Assembly (NCBI RefSeq): GCF_001721685.1
Contig: NZ_CP012502.1
Coordinates: 3,038,001 to 3,102,000, forward strand
Reading direction: 5' to 3'
Source of the DNA: Salisediminibacterium beveridgei
GTDB lineage: Bacteria; Bacillota; Bacilli; Bacillales; Salisediminibacteriaceae
Length of the DNA: 64,000 bases
Made by a program: the position numbers and the translations under genes. A model generated the notes under the pieces. That model was given only the letters and a program-made list of their open reading frames with translations. It was not told the DNA's origin and ran no database searches. Positions 1 through 6,879 of this stretch are shown here, piece by piece. Each line of letters starts with the position of its first letter. Position 1 is the stretch's first letter.

Positions 1-1
1 C

Positions 2-463
2 GACTGGAGCTCTTTGATCAATATTCATAAAATCCCGAGAACCGATGCCACTGTCATGGTTACGGTTGTCGGAACCGTAGTGATCACCCACGATTTATCC
101 ATCGGTGTTCTTGCCGGGGTATTGATGAGTGCGATCTTCTTTGCCTGGAAAGTCTCCAAGGTTCACGTTGATAAAATTTACAGTGACAAAAACCGTTCCG
201 TTACGTATCATGTAAATGGACAGCTGTTCTTCGCATCCGTCACAGATTTCCTCGAGAAAGTGGATTTCAATGAAGACGTGGACAGTGTTACATTTGACGT
301 CAGCCAGTCTCATCTATGGGATGACTCAGCTGTTGGTGCCTTTGATAAAATCGAAAGCAAATTTGAACAGCGGAACATTCCGGTTCACTATACGGGAATG
401 GATAGAGAGAGCTCACAGCTCTACGATCGGATTAACGGATTAAGTAAAGCATCCGGACATTAA
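2..463 (+). CDS. SulP-family anion transporter, C-terminal part with STAS domain (5' truncated by window)
   Basis: The reading frame is open from the first bases of the window, so the start lies upstream; a TTG at 14 is not the real start. The visible 153 residues begin with the last membrane segments of a SulP permease, including a hydrophobic stretch with VTVVGTVVITHDLSIGVL, which is typical of the end of the SulP membrane domain. A short linker then leads into a cytoplasmic STAS domain of about 95 residues with the usual strand-helix pattern (VTFDVSQSHLWDDSAVGAFDKI). SulP proteins carry sulfate, bicarbonate or other anions, and substrate cannot be told from this fragment. A second, complete SulP gene lies at 47345-49027. 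A hairpin follows the stop codon, so the downstream uspA-like gene is probably transcribed separately. Confidence 0.85.
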   Translation, partial: DWSSLINIHKIPRTDATVMVTVVGTVVITHDLSIGVLAGVLMSAIFFAWKVSKVHVDKIYSDKNRSVTYHVNGQLFFASVTDFLEKVDFNEDVDSVTFDVSQSHLWDDSAVGAFDKIESKFEQRNIPVHYTGMDRESSQLYDRINGLSKASGH

Positions 464-474
464 ATCGACGACTT

Positions 475-506
475 AATCCCTGCTCTTATTCTGAGAAGCA
501 GGGATT
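475..506 (+). terminator. Terminator-like hairpin after SulP gene
   Basis: AATCCCTGCT at 475-484 pairs perfectly with AGCAGGGATT at 497-506. The U-tract after it is poor, so termination may be weak. Confidence 0.55.
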
Positions 507-556
507 TCTCATGTGTAAACAGAAAGTAGACTAAGACAAAACCAGGAGGTTACCAT

Positions 557-982
557 ATGTTTTCAAAAATTATTCTCGCAGCAGATGGATCTGACCATTC
601 AGTCCGTGCCGCAAAAAAAGCCCTCGAACTGGCAAGAATCTCGGAAAGTCCAGCGATCGAGCTGCTCCACGTCGTCTCCGGAAGTACGTCAAAGACCGAC
701 GTCCTCCATCACGGCGATTCAGACTCCGCTACCCGAAAACGCCTGAAAGAACTGGAGCCGATCGTGAATATGATCGAGGCGGAAAACATTCCCGTTTCCA
801 TTGAAATGATCACAGCAAGCAGTAATGTAGCCGAGTCCATCATTAAACATGTCAATGATGTGCATCCGGATGTCCTTGTACTTGGCAGTCGCGGTCTGAG
901 CTCGGTTCAGACCATGGTACTCGGAAGCGTCAGCCACAAAGTCATGAAATATGTCAAAGCACCCGTCATGATGGTGAAATAA
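557..982 (+). CDS. Universal stress protein, UspA family
   Basis: A 141-residue single-domain UspA-fold protein. The N-terminal strand KIILAADGSDHS and the ATP-binding loop G-x2-G-x9-G-S (G110, G113, G123-S124; GSRGLSSVQTMVLGS) are intact, so it is of the nucleotide-binding subclass. The ATG follows a strong AGGAGG at 543-548. UspA proteins are cytoplasmic stress-tolerance factors whose exact function is usually unknown. It lies 93 bp downstream of a SulP gene, an arrangement seen in other bacteria, and 13 bp upstream of a methyltransferase gene, with which it probably shares a transcript. Family assignment is sure; physiological role is not. Confidence 0.93.
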   Translation: MFSKIILAADGSDHSVRAAKKALELARISESPAIELLHVVSGSTSKTDVLHHGDSDSATRKRLKELEPIVNMIEAENIPVSIEMITASSNVAESIIKHVNDVHPDVLVLGSRGLSSVQTMVLGSVSHKVMKYVKAPVMMVK

Positions 983-995
983 GGAGTGAAAGCCG

Positions 996-1628
996 ATGGT
1001 CAAAGACACCGGTGAACGAATTATCCCGGCTTATATGAAACCATCCAACGGACTCTTACTGGAACATCTGGCCCGCTATGATTTTGCCAAACCCTACGTC
1101 CGGGGCCGGGTTCTTGATCTGGCCTGCGGCAGCGGTTACGGCACCGCTAAAATTGCCAAAGCACGAAAAAAAGAAATCACTGAGATCATCGGTGTGGATG
1201 TGGATGAAGAAATCATCCACTTCGCCCATAAAGAGTATTATCATCCGTTAATGACCTTTAAAGTTGCAGACGGCACGTCACCTGATTTAATCGATCAGCT
1301 TGGTACGTTCGACAGTATTCTTTCCTTTGAGACGATCGAACATGTCCCCGACGACAGAGCATTTTTCAAACAGTTAATGAGCCTCTTGAATCCGGGCGGG
1401 TATCTGGTGATGTCCACGCCCTTCGGCCGAGGACGAGGCGTGTCATCACGTTCACCTTTTCATTACTACGAATTAACGGAAAAGGAACTCACAGAACTGG
1501 TGAATGATCCTGCTTCCGGCGTTAAATCAACCATGATCTATTACCAGAACAGCGTGGCACTTGAGCGTGAGAAACGTGAAGGTGTTCACTATCCTATCGC
1601 CGTTGTCGTCATTCAAAAAACGGTATAG
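996..1628 (+). CDS. Class I SAM-dependent methyltransferase
   Basis: A 210-residue Rossmann-fold methyltransferase. Motif I is VLDLACGSGYG at residues 39-49, followed by an acidic end of strand 2 (GVDVDEE) and a post-II segment SFETIEHVPDD typical of the Methyltransf_11/25 group. It would transfer a methyl group from S-adenosylmethionine to an unknown acceptor. The ATG follows AAGGAGTG at a good distance and lies 13 bp after the uspA-like gene, so the two are probably co-transcribed. No neighbouring biosynthetic gene suggests a substrate. The gene ends at a strong hairpin shared with the convergent MATE gene. Confidence 0.9.
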   Translation: MVKDTGERIIPAYMKPSNGLLLEHLARYDFAKPYVRGRVLDLACGSGYGTAKIAKARKKEITEIIGVDVDEEIIHFAHKEYYHPLMTFKVADGTSPDLIDQLGTFDSILSFETIEHVPDDRAFFKQLMSLLNPGGYLVMSTPFGRGRGVSSRSPFHYYELTEKELTELVNDPASGVKSTMIYYQNSVALEREKREGVHYPIAVVVIQKTV

Positions 1629-1634
1629 TCAAAG

Positions 1635-1665
1635 AACCCCGGATCAGATAAATCGATCCGGGGTT
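1635..1665. terminator. Bidirectional intrinsic terminator
   Basis: Perfect 11-bp stem AACCCCGGATC (1635-1645) / GATCCGGGGTT (1655-1665) with a 9-nt loop, lying between the convergent methyltransferase and MATE genes. Confidence 0.85.
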
Positions 1666-1669
1666 TCTT

Positions 1670-3094
1670 CTATGAATTTTGCAGGCTTTTCCCAGCTTCT
1701 TGTTCTTCAAAAGGCGTCATTGAACCGTCCTCCGGTTTTTCAGGCGGGTCACCGTAAAAGAACAGCTTCCGGTCCCGATACAGAAGATAGCCTGACAGGC
1801 TGAAGGCAAGGATATCTGCAAGAGGGAAAGCAAGCCAGACACCCAGCACACCAATATAAGGCGGAAGGATTAAAACAAGCGGAATCAGAAACAGCACCTG
1901 ACGGGCAAGGGAGAGAATCAGCGCCGGACGGGCATGCCCGATCGCCTGATAAATCCCGCCACTGACGACCTGTGCACCAATCAATACGGCCATGGCAAAA
2001 ACGATCCGCATCCCTTCACTGCCGGCAGAAATGACCGCCGGATCCTGAGAGAAGATACGCATTAATAACTCCGGCATGATCATCATGACGACAAAGACAC
2101 CTGCAGAAAAAATCGTGACCACTTTCAGCCCGAGACGAATCGTCTCTCTGAAGCGCGCCATCTGTTTCGCACCGTAATTGTAACCGATTAACGGCTGCAT
2201 CCCTTGCAATATCCCCATCATCGGCATCAGTGCGAACATCGACACACGCTGGACGATGCCGAATACGCCAACGTAAAATTCCCCTCCGTAGCGGATCAGC
2301 ATCGCGTTGATGGCCACCATCATGACGCTTGCAGATACCTGCCGGGCAAACGCAGGCATCCCGATAACGAATATCTCTTTTACCACCCTGAACTGCAATG
2401 TCATAAATGCTTTGGATATCACGAGTGAACTGTGTCCGCGAAGAAAGTAACCCAGCGTCACAATCGCTGTGACGGCCTGTGAGATCACCGTTGCAACGGC
2501 CGCCCCCTGAACCCCCATGTCCAGCCATACAATGAATACCGGATCCAGGAGTATGTTTAAAACGGACGGAATAATCATCGTAATCATGGCAAACCGGGCA
2601 TTACCTTCCGAGCGGATAATCGCATTGGTACTGAAACCAAACGTGAAGAGTACCGTCGCCAGTGTAATCGGGAATATGTATTCCGTCGCATAGCCCATGA
2701 TCCCGTCAGTGGCACCGAAGAGTCGTAAAGTCGGCTCAAGTACCGTAAAGGCCGCGATGACACCCAGCACCCCGGTGATCAGTACGATCGTTAAAATATT
2801 TCCGAAGACAAGATTTGCTTCTTTCTCCCGGCCTTCCCCGAGCCGTCTTGAAATCAGTGACGAACCACCGATTCCCAGGGTTGCGGCCACGGCCATCATG
2901 ATAATCATCAGCGGGAAAGCGAATGTGACCCCTGCCACACCTTCCACGCCGACAAAATAGGATATAAAAATCGTATCCACAATATTATAAAGGGACATCA
3001 CGAGCATCCCGATAATCGCCGGAATCGACATTCTTAACAGGAGTTTACCAATGGGTTCCTCACCCAGTTTCCTGCTTTGTTCTTTTTGATCCAT
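1670..3094 (-). CDS. MATE-family multidrug efflux transporter (MepA-like)
   Basis: A 474-residue polytopic membrane protein with about twelve hydrophobic segments and the two-fold MATE architecture. The N-terminal region reads GKLLLRMSIPAIIGMLVMSLYNIVDTIFI, the typical first MATE helix with the conserved P and N residues. MATE pumps export cationic drugs and dyes using Na+ or H+ gradients. The gene starts 6 bp after the stop of a MarR-family gene and is surely co-transcribed with it. A marR-MATE pair is the arrangement of the staphylococcal mepRA multidrug locus, so the MarR protein is the likely local repressor. Substrates cannot be inferred. Confidence 0.92.
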   Translation of the reverse strand: MDQKEQSRKLGEEPIGKLLLRMSIPAIIGMLVMSLYNIVDTIFISYFVGVEGVAGVTFAFPLMIIMMAVAATLGIGGSSLISRRLGEGREKEANLVFGNILTIVLITGVLGVIAAFTVLEPTLRLFGATDGIMGYATEYIFPITLATVLFTFGFSTNAIIRSEGNARFAMITMIIPSVLNILLDPVFIVWLDMGVQGAAVATVISQAVTAIVTLGYFLRGHSSLVISKAFMTLQFRVVKEIFVIGMPAFARQVSASVMMVAINAMLIRYGGEFYVGVFGIVQRVSMFALMPMMGILQGMQPLIGYNYGAKQMARFRETIRLGLKVVTIFSAGVFVVMMIMPELLMRIFSQDPAVISAGSEGMRIVFAMAVLIGAQVVSGGIYQAIGHARPALILSLARQVLFLIPLVLILPPYIGVLGVWLAFPLADILAFSLSGYLLYRDRKLFFYGDPPEKPEDGSMTPFEEQEAGKSLQNS

Positions 3095-3100
3095 ACCCGC

Positions 3101-3550
3101 TTACTTCCTTTCAATCGCATGACCATCAGACACATTCTCCTGAATGGTGTGCAGCATTTCCAGCATTTTTTCTTTTTCTTGATCAGTCAGCCCCGATGTC
3201 AATTTTTCCTCAAGTTCTTTGATGGCTCCCCAGATCTGTTCTTCCATATGAATTCCGGATTCAGTCAGGCTGATTTCTTTCACCCGTCTGTCTGATGCGG
3301 AGTCAGATTTCTCAATGAGGGCTTTCTTATCCAATGAGTCAATGATCCCGTTCATCGTCGAACCTTTAATATACATTCGTTCCTGCAGCGCAGTTTGAGA
3401 CTGCCTGCCGAACCTCTTCAACAAATAGATTGCTTTTGACTGGGCGCCGGTCATGTCAAGCTCGGACAGACGGCGGTTGTGCTCATTTTGCAGCAAATGG
3501 GCCGTCAAGGATAGCTGATAACCCAACAGGTGATTTATTTCGTCACTCAT
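3101..3550 (-). CDS. MarR-family transcriptional regulator (MepR-like position)
   Basis: A 149-residue winged-helix protein. Residues about 35-100 hold the MarR HTH and wing (SQTALQERMYIKGSTMNGI and the wing motif DSASDRRVKEISLT with the conserved DxR). The start ATG at 3550 follows AGGAGGC at an ideal distance. It is first in a two-gene transcript with the MATE pump, which suggests that it senses pump substrates and represses its own operon. An inverted repeat ATCAG-N7-CTGAT overlaps the presumed -10 upstream. Confidence 0.92.
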   Translation of the reverse strand: MSDEINHLLGYQLSLTAHLLQNEHNRRLSELDMTGAQSKAIYLLKRFGRQSQTALQERMYIKGSTMNGIIDSLDKKALIEKSDSASDRRVKEISLTESGIHMEEQIWGAIKELEEKLTSGLTDQEKEKMLEMLHTIQENVSDGHAIERK

Positions 3551-3572
3551 AATATTAGCCTCCTAAGCTTTT

Positions 3573-3604
3573 ATCAGTTTACACCTGATTGATTCAGACC
3601 GCAA
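3573..3604 (-). promoter_or_regulatory. Likely marR-MATE promoter with overlapping inverted repeat
   Basis: On the minus strand TTGCGG (3599-3604), a 17-nt spacer and TAAACT (3576-3581) form a plausible sigma-A promoter. The inverted repeat ATCAG (3573-3577) / CTGAT (3585-3589) overlaps the -10 and could be the MarR operator. The -10 is a weak match. Confidence 0.4.
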
Positions 3605-3609
3605 GTAAA

Positions 3610-3638
3610 AAACCACCTGCCTTTTCGGCAAGTGGTTT
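3610..3638 (-). terminator. Terminator of the LOV-STAS gene
   Basis: AAACCAC (3610-3616) pairs with GTGGTTT (3632-3638), and TGCC/GGCA form the inner stem. Read on the minus strand it ends in a run of six T, as expected just after the stop at 3644. Confidence 0.8.
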
Positions 3639-3643
3639 ATGAA

Positions 3644-4414
3644 TCAGTCCCTTTTCTCCAGTTGTTCGATCGCCTGCTTAACGGAGGCAAACGTCTTCAG
3701 TCCGGACAAGTCCATGCCAAGACCCCTGGTGCGCATTGCAATTTTCGGTGTGATCCCTGTCAGAATCAGTTCAACGCCTTTTAATTTCATCAGATCATTT
3801 AATTGGAAGATGCCAATCGTTGCTTCCTGATCAAGATTGGCAAATCCGGATAAATCAAGAATCAGCACTTCCACTTCATCCGCTTCAAGAACCGGCAGAA
3901 TGCGCTCAATAATCGCATTCAAGCGTTCCTCATCAATACTGCCAATCAATGGGAGGACAGAGATGCCTTCTTTGATCGGAACGATCGGCGTGGATAACCT
4001 TTCAATTTCCTTATGGTAAGTAGCGATCTTCTGCTCTGCCTGCTTTATTTCCGTGATATCTTTTTGAATCCCGACAAAATAATATTTATCTTCTTCCTCA
4101 AGATAGATTGGATCAATATGCAGTAAATTCCAGAAGGGCTCACCATTTTTCTTGTAGTTCAGTATTTCAACAGAGACTGGTTCTAATTTGCGGATGGCAC
4201 CTCTTAGAACATTCACCGTCTCTTCAGAAGTATCGTCTCCTTGGAGAAAACGGCAATTGTAGCCAATGACTTCATCGTAGTGATAGCCTGTCAGCTCGCT
4301 GAAACCTTTATTGGCATAAATGATGGGATTGTCCGGCAGATCCGGATCACTGATGATGAAGACCAGCTGTGTTTTTTCAAGAACTTTATTTTTCAATTCC
4401 TGCAGTTTATTCAT
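3644..4414 (-). CDS. ytvA: Blue-light photoreceptor, LOV-STAS protein (YtvA-like)
   Basis: A 256-residue protein with a PAS/LOV domain (about 10-120) and a C-terminal STAS domain (about 145-250), the same order and size as Bacillus subtilis YtvA. The flavin-binding signature GYNCRFLQG is intact; its Cys54 should form the light-driven adduct with FMN C4a. The conserved Gln sits in YFVGIQKDIT. The linker EIKQAEQKIATYHKEIERL is a Jalpha-type coiled coil. In B. subtilis YtvA feeds blue light into the stressosome and sigma-B. The longer frame opens with GTG at 4429, but that codon is part of the G-run that must act as ribosome binding site, so ATG 4414 is preferred. No stressosome genes are adjacent. 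Confidence 0.93.
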   Translation of the reverse strand: MNKLQELKNKVLEKTQLVFIISDPDLPDNPIIYANKGFSELTGYHYDEVIGYNCRFLQGDDTSEETVNVLRGAIRKLEPVSVEILNYKKNGEPFWNLLHIDPIYLEEEDKYYFVGIQKDITEIKQAEQKIATYHKEIERLSTPIVPIKEGISVLPLIGSIDEERLNAIIERILPVLEADEVEVLILDLSGFANLDQEATIGIFQLNDLMKLKGVELILTGITPKIAMRTRGLGMDLSGLKTFASVKQAIEQLEKRD

Positions 4415-4518
4415 TGATTTCCCCCCCACTAATGCGCATGCGTCTGCCTTTATTCTACACTAATTTGTTTCATTAAAAAAAGTATTCCTGGAGATTTGAA
4501 CAGAAGAAGACCAATCGA

Positions 4519-4869
4519 CTACATAGTACATGTGATGCGGCGCTCATCCTGTTTCAATCTTTCGATCTCTCCTTTTAATGAAGGCATGTCATTGATCAGT
4601 TTCAAAAGCACGCTGTATTGAGGAAAATCCATATTCATCCGATAGTACTTCCATTGCCCCTGTTTTCGTACCTGAATGATACCTGCATCCCGGAGTTTCC
4701 TGAGGTGCTGACTGACAGAGGGTTGACTTACTTGAAGGAGGTCCATCAGGTTACAGACACACAGTTCTTCCTCATGCAAGTACAAAAGAATTTTCAGTCT
4801 CGTTTTGTCACTGATCTGTTGAAACAGCGATGTATATACGTTCAGATTTTCTGCAGCTGGTGCCGACAT
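4519..4869 (-). CDS. ArsR/SmtB-family metalloregulator
   Basis: A 116-residue winged-helix repressor. The segment EELCVCNLMDLLQVSQPSVSQHLRKLRDAG combines the ArsR helix-turn-helix with the ELCVC signature, in which two cysteines on the alpha-3 helix bind As(III)/Sb(III) or similar soft metals in ArsR. The third cysteine of the classical ELCVCDLC is replaced by Met/Asp here, but a Cys is present at the extreme C-terminus (ITCTM). No arsenic transporter or reductase is adjacent, so its targets are unknown and may be itself only or genes elsewhere. The ATG follows AAAGGGGTG. Family is sure; ligand is inference. Confidence 0.9.
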   Translation of the reverse strand: MSAPAAENLNVYTSLFQQISDKTRLKILLYLHEEELCVCNLMDLLQVSQPSVSQHLRKLRDAGIIQVRKQGQWKYYRMNMDFPQYSVLLKLINDMPSLKGEIERLKQDERRITCTM

Positions 4870-4891
4870 CTCTGCTCACCCCTTTAGCGTT

Positions 4892-4915
4892 GGTTAATTT
4901 TGAACCTTTATTATA
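4892..4915 (-). promoter_or_regulatory. Candidate arsR operator and -10
   Basis: The interrupted palindrome GGTTAATTTTGAACC (4892-4906) lies directly downstream of a minus-strand TATAAT (4910-4915), where a bound ArsR repressor would block transcription. A -35 is weak (CTGCAA, 16-nt spacer). Confidence 0.4.
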
Positions 4916-4966
4916 GCACACCGAGATCCATTTGCAGTACTTGGAGGGGTGAAACCTCAAATGCGG

Positions 4967-4996
4967 TTGACATCGATCCCTGATTCCACTTATACT
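4967..4996 (+). promoter_or_regulatory. Promoter for the M-box/mgtE transcript
   Basis: TTGACA (4967-4972), an 18-nt spacer and TATACT (4991-4996) form a good sigma-A promoter that would start transcription just before the M-box at 5020. Confidence 0.75.
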
Positions 4997-5019
4997 TCAT
5001 GTGATCACAATAATCGCAT

Positions 5020-5181
5020 AACCCTCGTTAGGTGAGGCTCCTGTGCGGGAGACATGCTGATGCCCAAAAATGTCCAAAGACGCCAATGGGTGAACAGAAA
5101 CGGTCGACATAAGGTCGTTTTTAATGCAGCTGAGCCACTGGCTCTATGCCCCACAGTGCTAAAGCTCTACGAATGGAGGTT
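5020..5181 (+). promoter_or_regulatory. M-box (ykoK leader) Mg2+ riboswitch
   Basis: The conserved M-box landmarks occur in order: CGTTAGGTGAGGCTCC near 5027, ACATGCTGATGCCC near 5053, GTCCAAAGACGCCAATGGG near 5075, GACATAAGGTCG near 5105, TTAATGCAGCTG near 5120, and GTGCTAAAGCTCTACG near 5156. The closing helix P1 pairs AACCCTCGTT (5020-5029) with AATGGAGGTT (5172-5181) with one mismatch. M-boxes fold around several Mg2+ ions and terminate transcription when Mg2+ is plentiful. A terminator follows at 5227 and the Mg2+ transporter gene mgtE at 5409, as expected. Confidence 0.96.
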
Positions 5182-5226
5182 GAAAGCCGGCATGCTGTTT
5201 CAATGCCTTCTTTTCTTATGGAATCG

Positions 5227-5258
5227 AACACCTTCATTGAATGTTGAAGGTGTTTTTT
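5227..5258 (+). terminator. Riboswitch-controlled terminator upstream of mgtE
   Basis: AACACCTTCA (5227-5236) pairs with TGAAGGTGTT (5245-5254), followed by further T residues to 5258. This is the expression platform of the M-box. Confidence 0.93.
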
Positions 5259-5304
5259 CTTGCTTTACAGTGAATATGCTCGTTTACGAAAGGAGTTGAG
5301 GGGA

Positions 5305-5388
5305 ATGGACCCTGTTCCAAGTTTTAAAACCATTGATCAATTATATACGGATCCCTTCCCCGGCAATCCTTCAAGGGGAGAGATCTGA
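5305..5388 (+). CDS. Candidate 27-residue leader peptide between M-box terminator and mgtE
   Basis: A short ORF starts with ATG at 5305, nine bases after a good AGGAG (5291-5295), and ends with TGA at 5386-5388, just ahead of the mgtE ribosome binding site. The peptide begins MDPVPSFKTI and holds five prolines and four acidic residues in 27, with DP and FP pairs in both halves. Salmonella MgtL, which controls mgtA by ribosome behaviour at low Mg2+, likewise opens with alternating acidic residues and prolines. TCCTTCA at 5367-5373 inside the ORF can pair with TGAAGGA at 5392-5398, which overlaps the mgtE Shine-Dalgarno, so translation of the ORF could change mgtE initiation. Coding status and function are inference. 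Confidence 0.5.
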   Translation: MDPVPSFKTIDQLYTDPFPGNPSRGEI

Positions 5389-5408
5389 AGCTGAAGGAGG
5401 CTGTCCCC

Positions 5409-6773
5409 ATGGTAAAGTTAACTGAACAAAACCGCGAAGAATATGAATCAGCAGTAATACATGCATTGCAAGAAGAGGATATGGCACGGTTTCGTGAACT
5501 CTTTTTCGATCTCCATACACAAGATCAGCTTGATATTTTTATCAGTATCGGAAAAGATCTGCGAACAAAGCTTTATCATTTTGTATCCCCGGAAGAGTTT
5601 GCTGAAATTTTCGAGGAACTGGATTTTGAAGAACAGAAATCATTTATGCAGGAGTTAAACCCGGAATACGCCAAAGACGTGATCAATAACATGTCCGACG
5701 ATGACGTAGCCGATTTCCTTGGTGAAATGGATGAAACGGATGCTTCGAAAATTATCGAAACCCTCGATGAAGAAGACCAGGCAGATATTAAGGAACTTTT
5801 GTCTTATGAAGAGGAAACCGCCGGCGGGATCATGACAAAAGAGTTCATCAGCCTGCATGCAGATGACCTCATTGAAAATGTTATCGATCTCCTTCGCGAA
5901 GAAGGTCCTGATGCCGAGACGATTTACTATCTCTACGTCGCCAATCGGCAAGATAAACTTGTAGGGGTGGTTTCACTAAGGGACTTGATCACGGCAGATG
6001 CTCATCGGAAAGTGGAAGAAGTCATGAGCACCCGTGTTGTTTCAGTCAATACATCAGATGACCAGGAGGACGTGGCTAAACTCTTCCAGAAATACGATTT
6101 CCTAGCTGTACCGGTCATCACTGATCAAGGGCATCTGGTCGGGATCATCACCTTTGACGATATCCTCGATGTTATTGAAGAAGAAGCGTCTGAAGACCTC
6201 GATGAATTCGCTGCATCACGAGGCAGTACCGACATGAAAATCACACCATTCGCTGCCGCAAAAATGCGGGCGCCCTGGATCATATTACTGATGTTTATCG
6301 GAATGGTTTCTGCCAATATCATCAGCCAATTTGAAGATACACTCGAGGCAGCCGTTCTTCTGGCAGGCTTCATCCCCATGATCATGGGATCTGCAGGTAA
6401 TGCCGGCACCCAGTCACTGGCCGTCGCGGTCCGCTCCATCGCTTTAGGGGGTATGGAGAAAAAAGGTATTGGCAAGCTGGTCTTCCGTGAACTGAGTACC
6501 GGTTTTCTTCTGGGAATCATTTGCGCCATCGTCCTGATCATTATTATTCCGATTATGTATCAGGGGAATTTCTTCCTGGCGATCGTCGTTGGCACATCCA
6601 TCACCTTATCACTGACGCTTGCAACGATTATCGGAACATTGATTCCGATGTTTATCAATAAAATGAATCTTGATCCGGCGATTGCATCCGGACCATTTAT
6701 CACGACGATCAACGACATTGTCGGTCTGTTGATTTATTTTTCTGTAGCAACATCGATGCTGGCGTATTTATGA
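5409..6773 (+). CDS. mgtE: Magnesium transporter MgtE
   Basis: A 454-residue protein with the full MgtE plan: an acidic N-terminal helical domain (about 1-130, rich in EEL and DDVADFLGEMDE motifs), two CBS domains (about 135-255), a plug helix and five membrane helices (about 275-454). Hallmarks are GSAGNAGTQSLAVAVRS and the DPAIASGPFITTINDIVGL segment holding the conserved pore Asp. MgtE is a Mg2+ channel whose cytoplasmic domains close the pore when Mg2+ is high. The ATG follows GAAGGAGG at 5394-5401. Control by the upstream M-box is nearly certain; a leader ORF may add a second layer. Confidence 0.97.
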   Translation: MVKLTEQNREEYESAVIHALQEEDMARFRELFFDLHTQDQLDIFISIGKDLRTKLYHFVSPEEFAEIFEELDFEEQKSFMQELNPEYAKDVINNMSDDDVADFLGEMDETDASKIIETLDEEDQADIKELLSYEEETAGGIMTKEFISLHADDLIENVIDLLREEGPDAETIYYLYVANRQDKLVGVVSLRDLITADAHRKVEEVMSTRVVSVNTSDDQEDVAKLFQKYDFLAVPVITDQGHLVGIITFDDILDVIEEEASEDLDEFAASRGSTDMKITPFAAAKMRAPWIILLMFIGMVSANIISQFEDTLEAAVLLAGFIPMIMGSAGNAGTQSLAVAVRSIALGGMEKKGIGKLVFRELSTGFLLGIICAIVLIIIIPIMYQGNFFLAIVVGTSITLSLTLATIIGTLIPMFINKMNLDPAIASGPFITTINDIVGLLIYFSVATSMLAYL

Positions 6774-6827
6774 TGACTGAGTGTCCTGTGCCAAAATGCA
6801 GAATAAATGCTCCCCTCAAAACAAAAA

Positions 6828-6860
6828 GAGCCAATCCTCTATCACTCTGAGGATTGGCTC
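6828..6860. terminator. Bidirectional terminator between mgtE and RND gene
   Basis: Perfect 12-bp stem GAGCCAATCCTC (6828-6839) / GAGGATTGGCTC (6849-6860). The minus strand continues with TTTTTGTTTT, so it is strongest for the RND gene. Confidence 0.88.
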
Positions 6861-6879
6861 CTTCTTTGTAAAAAAATCG

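Noticed and set aside
5054..5299. 81-codon plus-strand ORF
   Set aside because: It runs across the M-box aptamer and its terminator; the conserved RNA explains the sequence.
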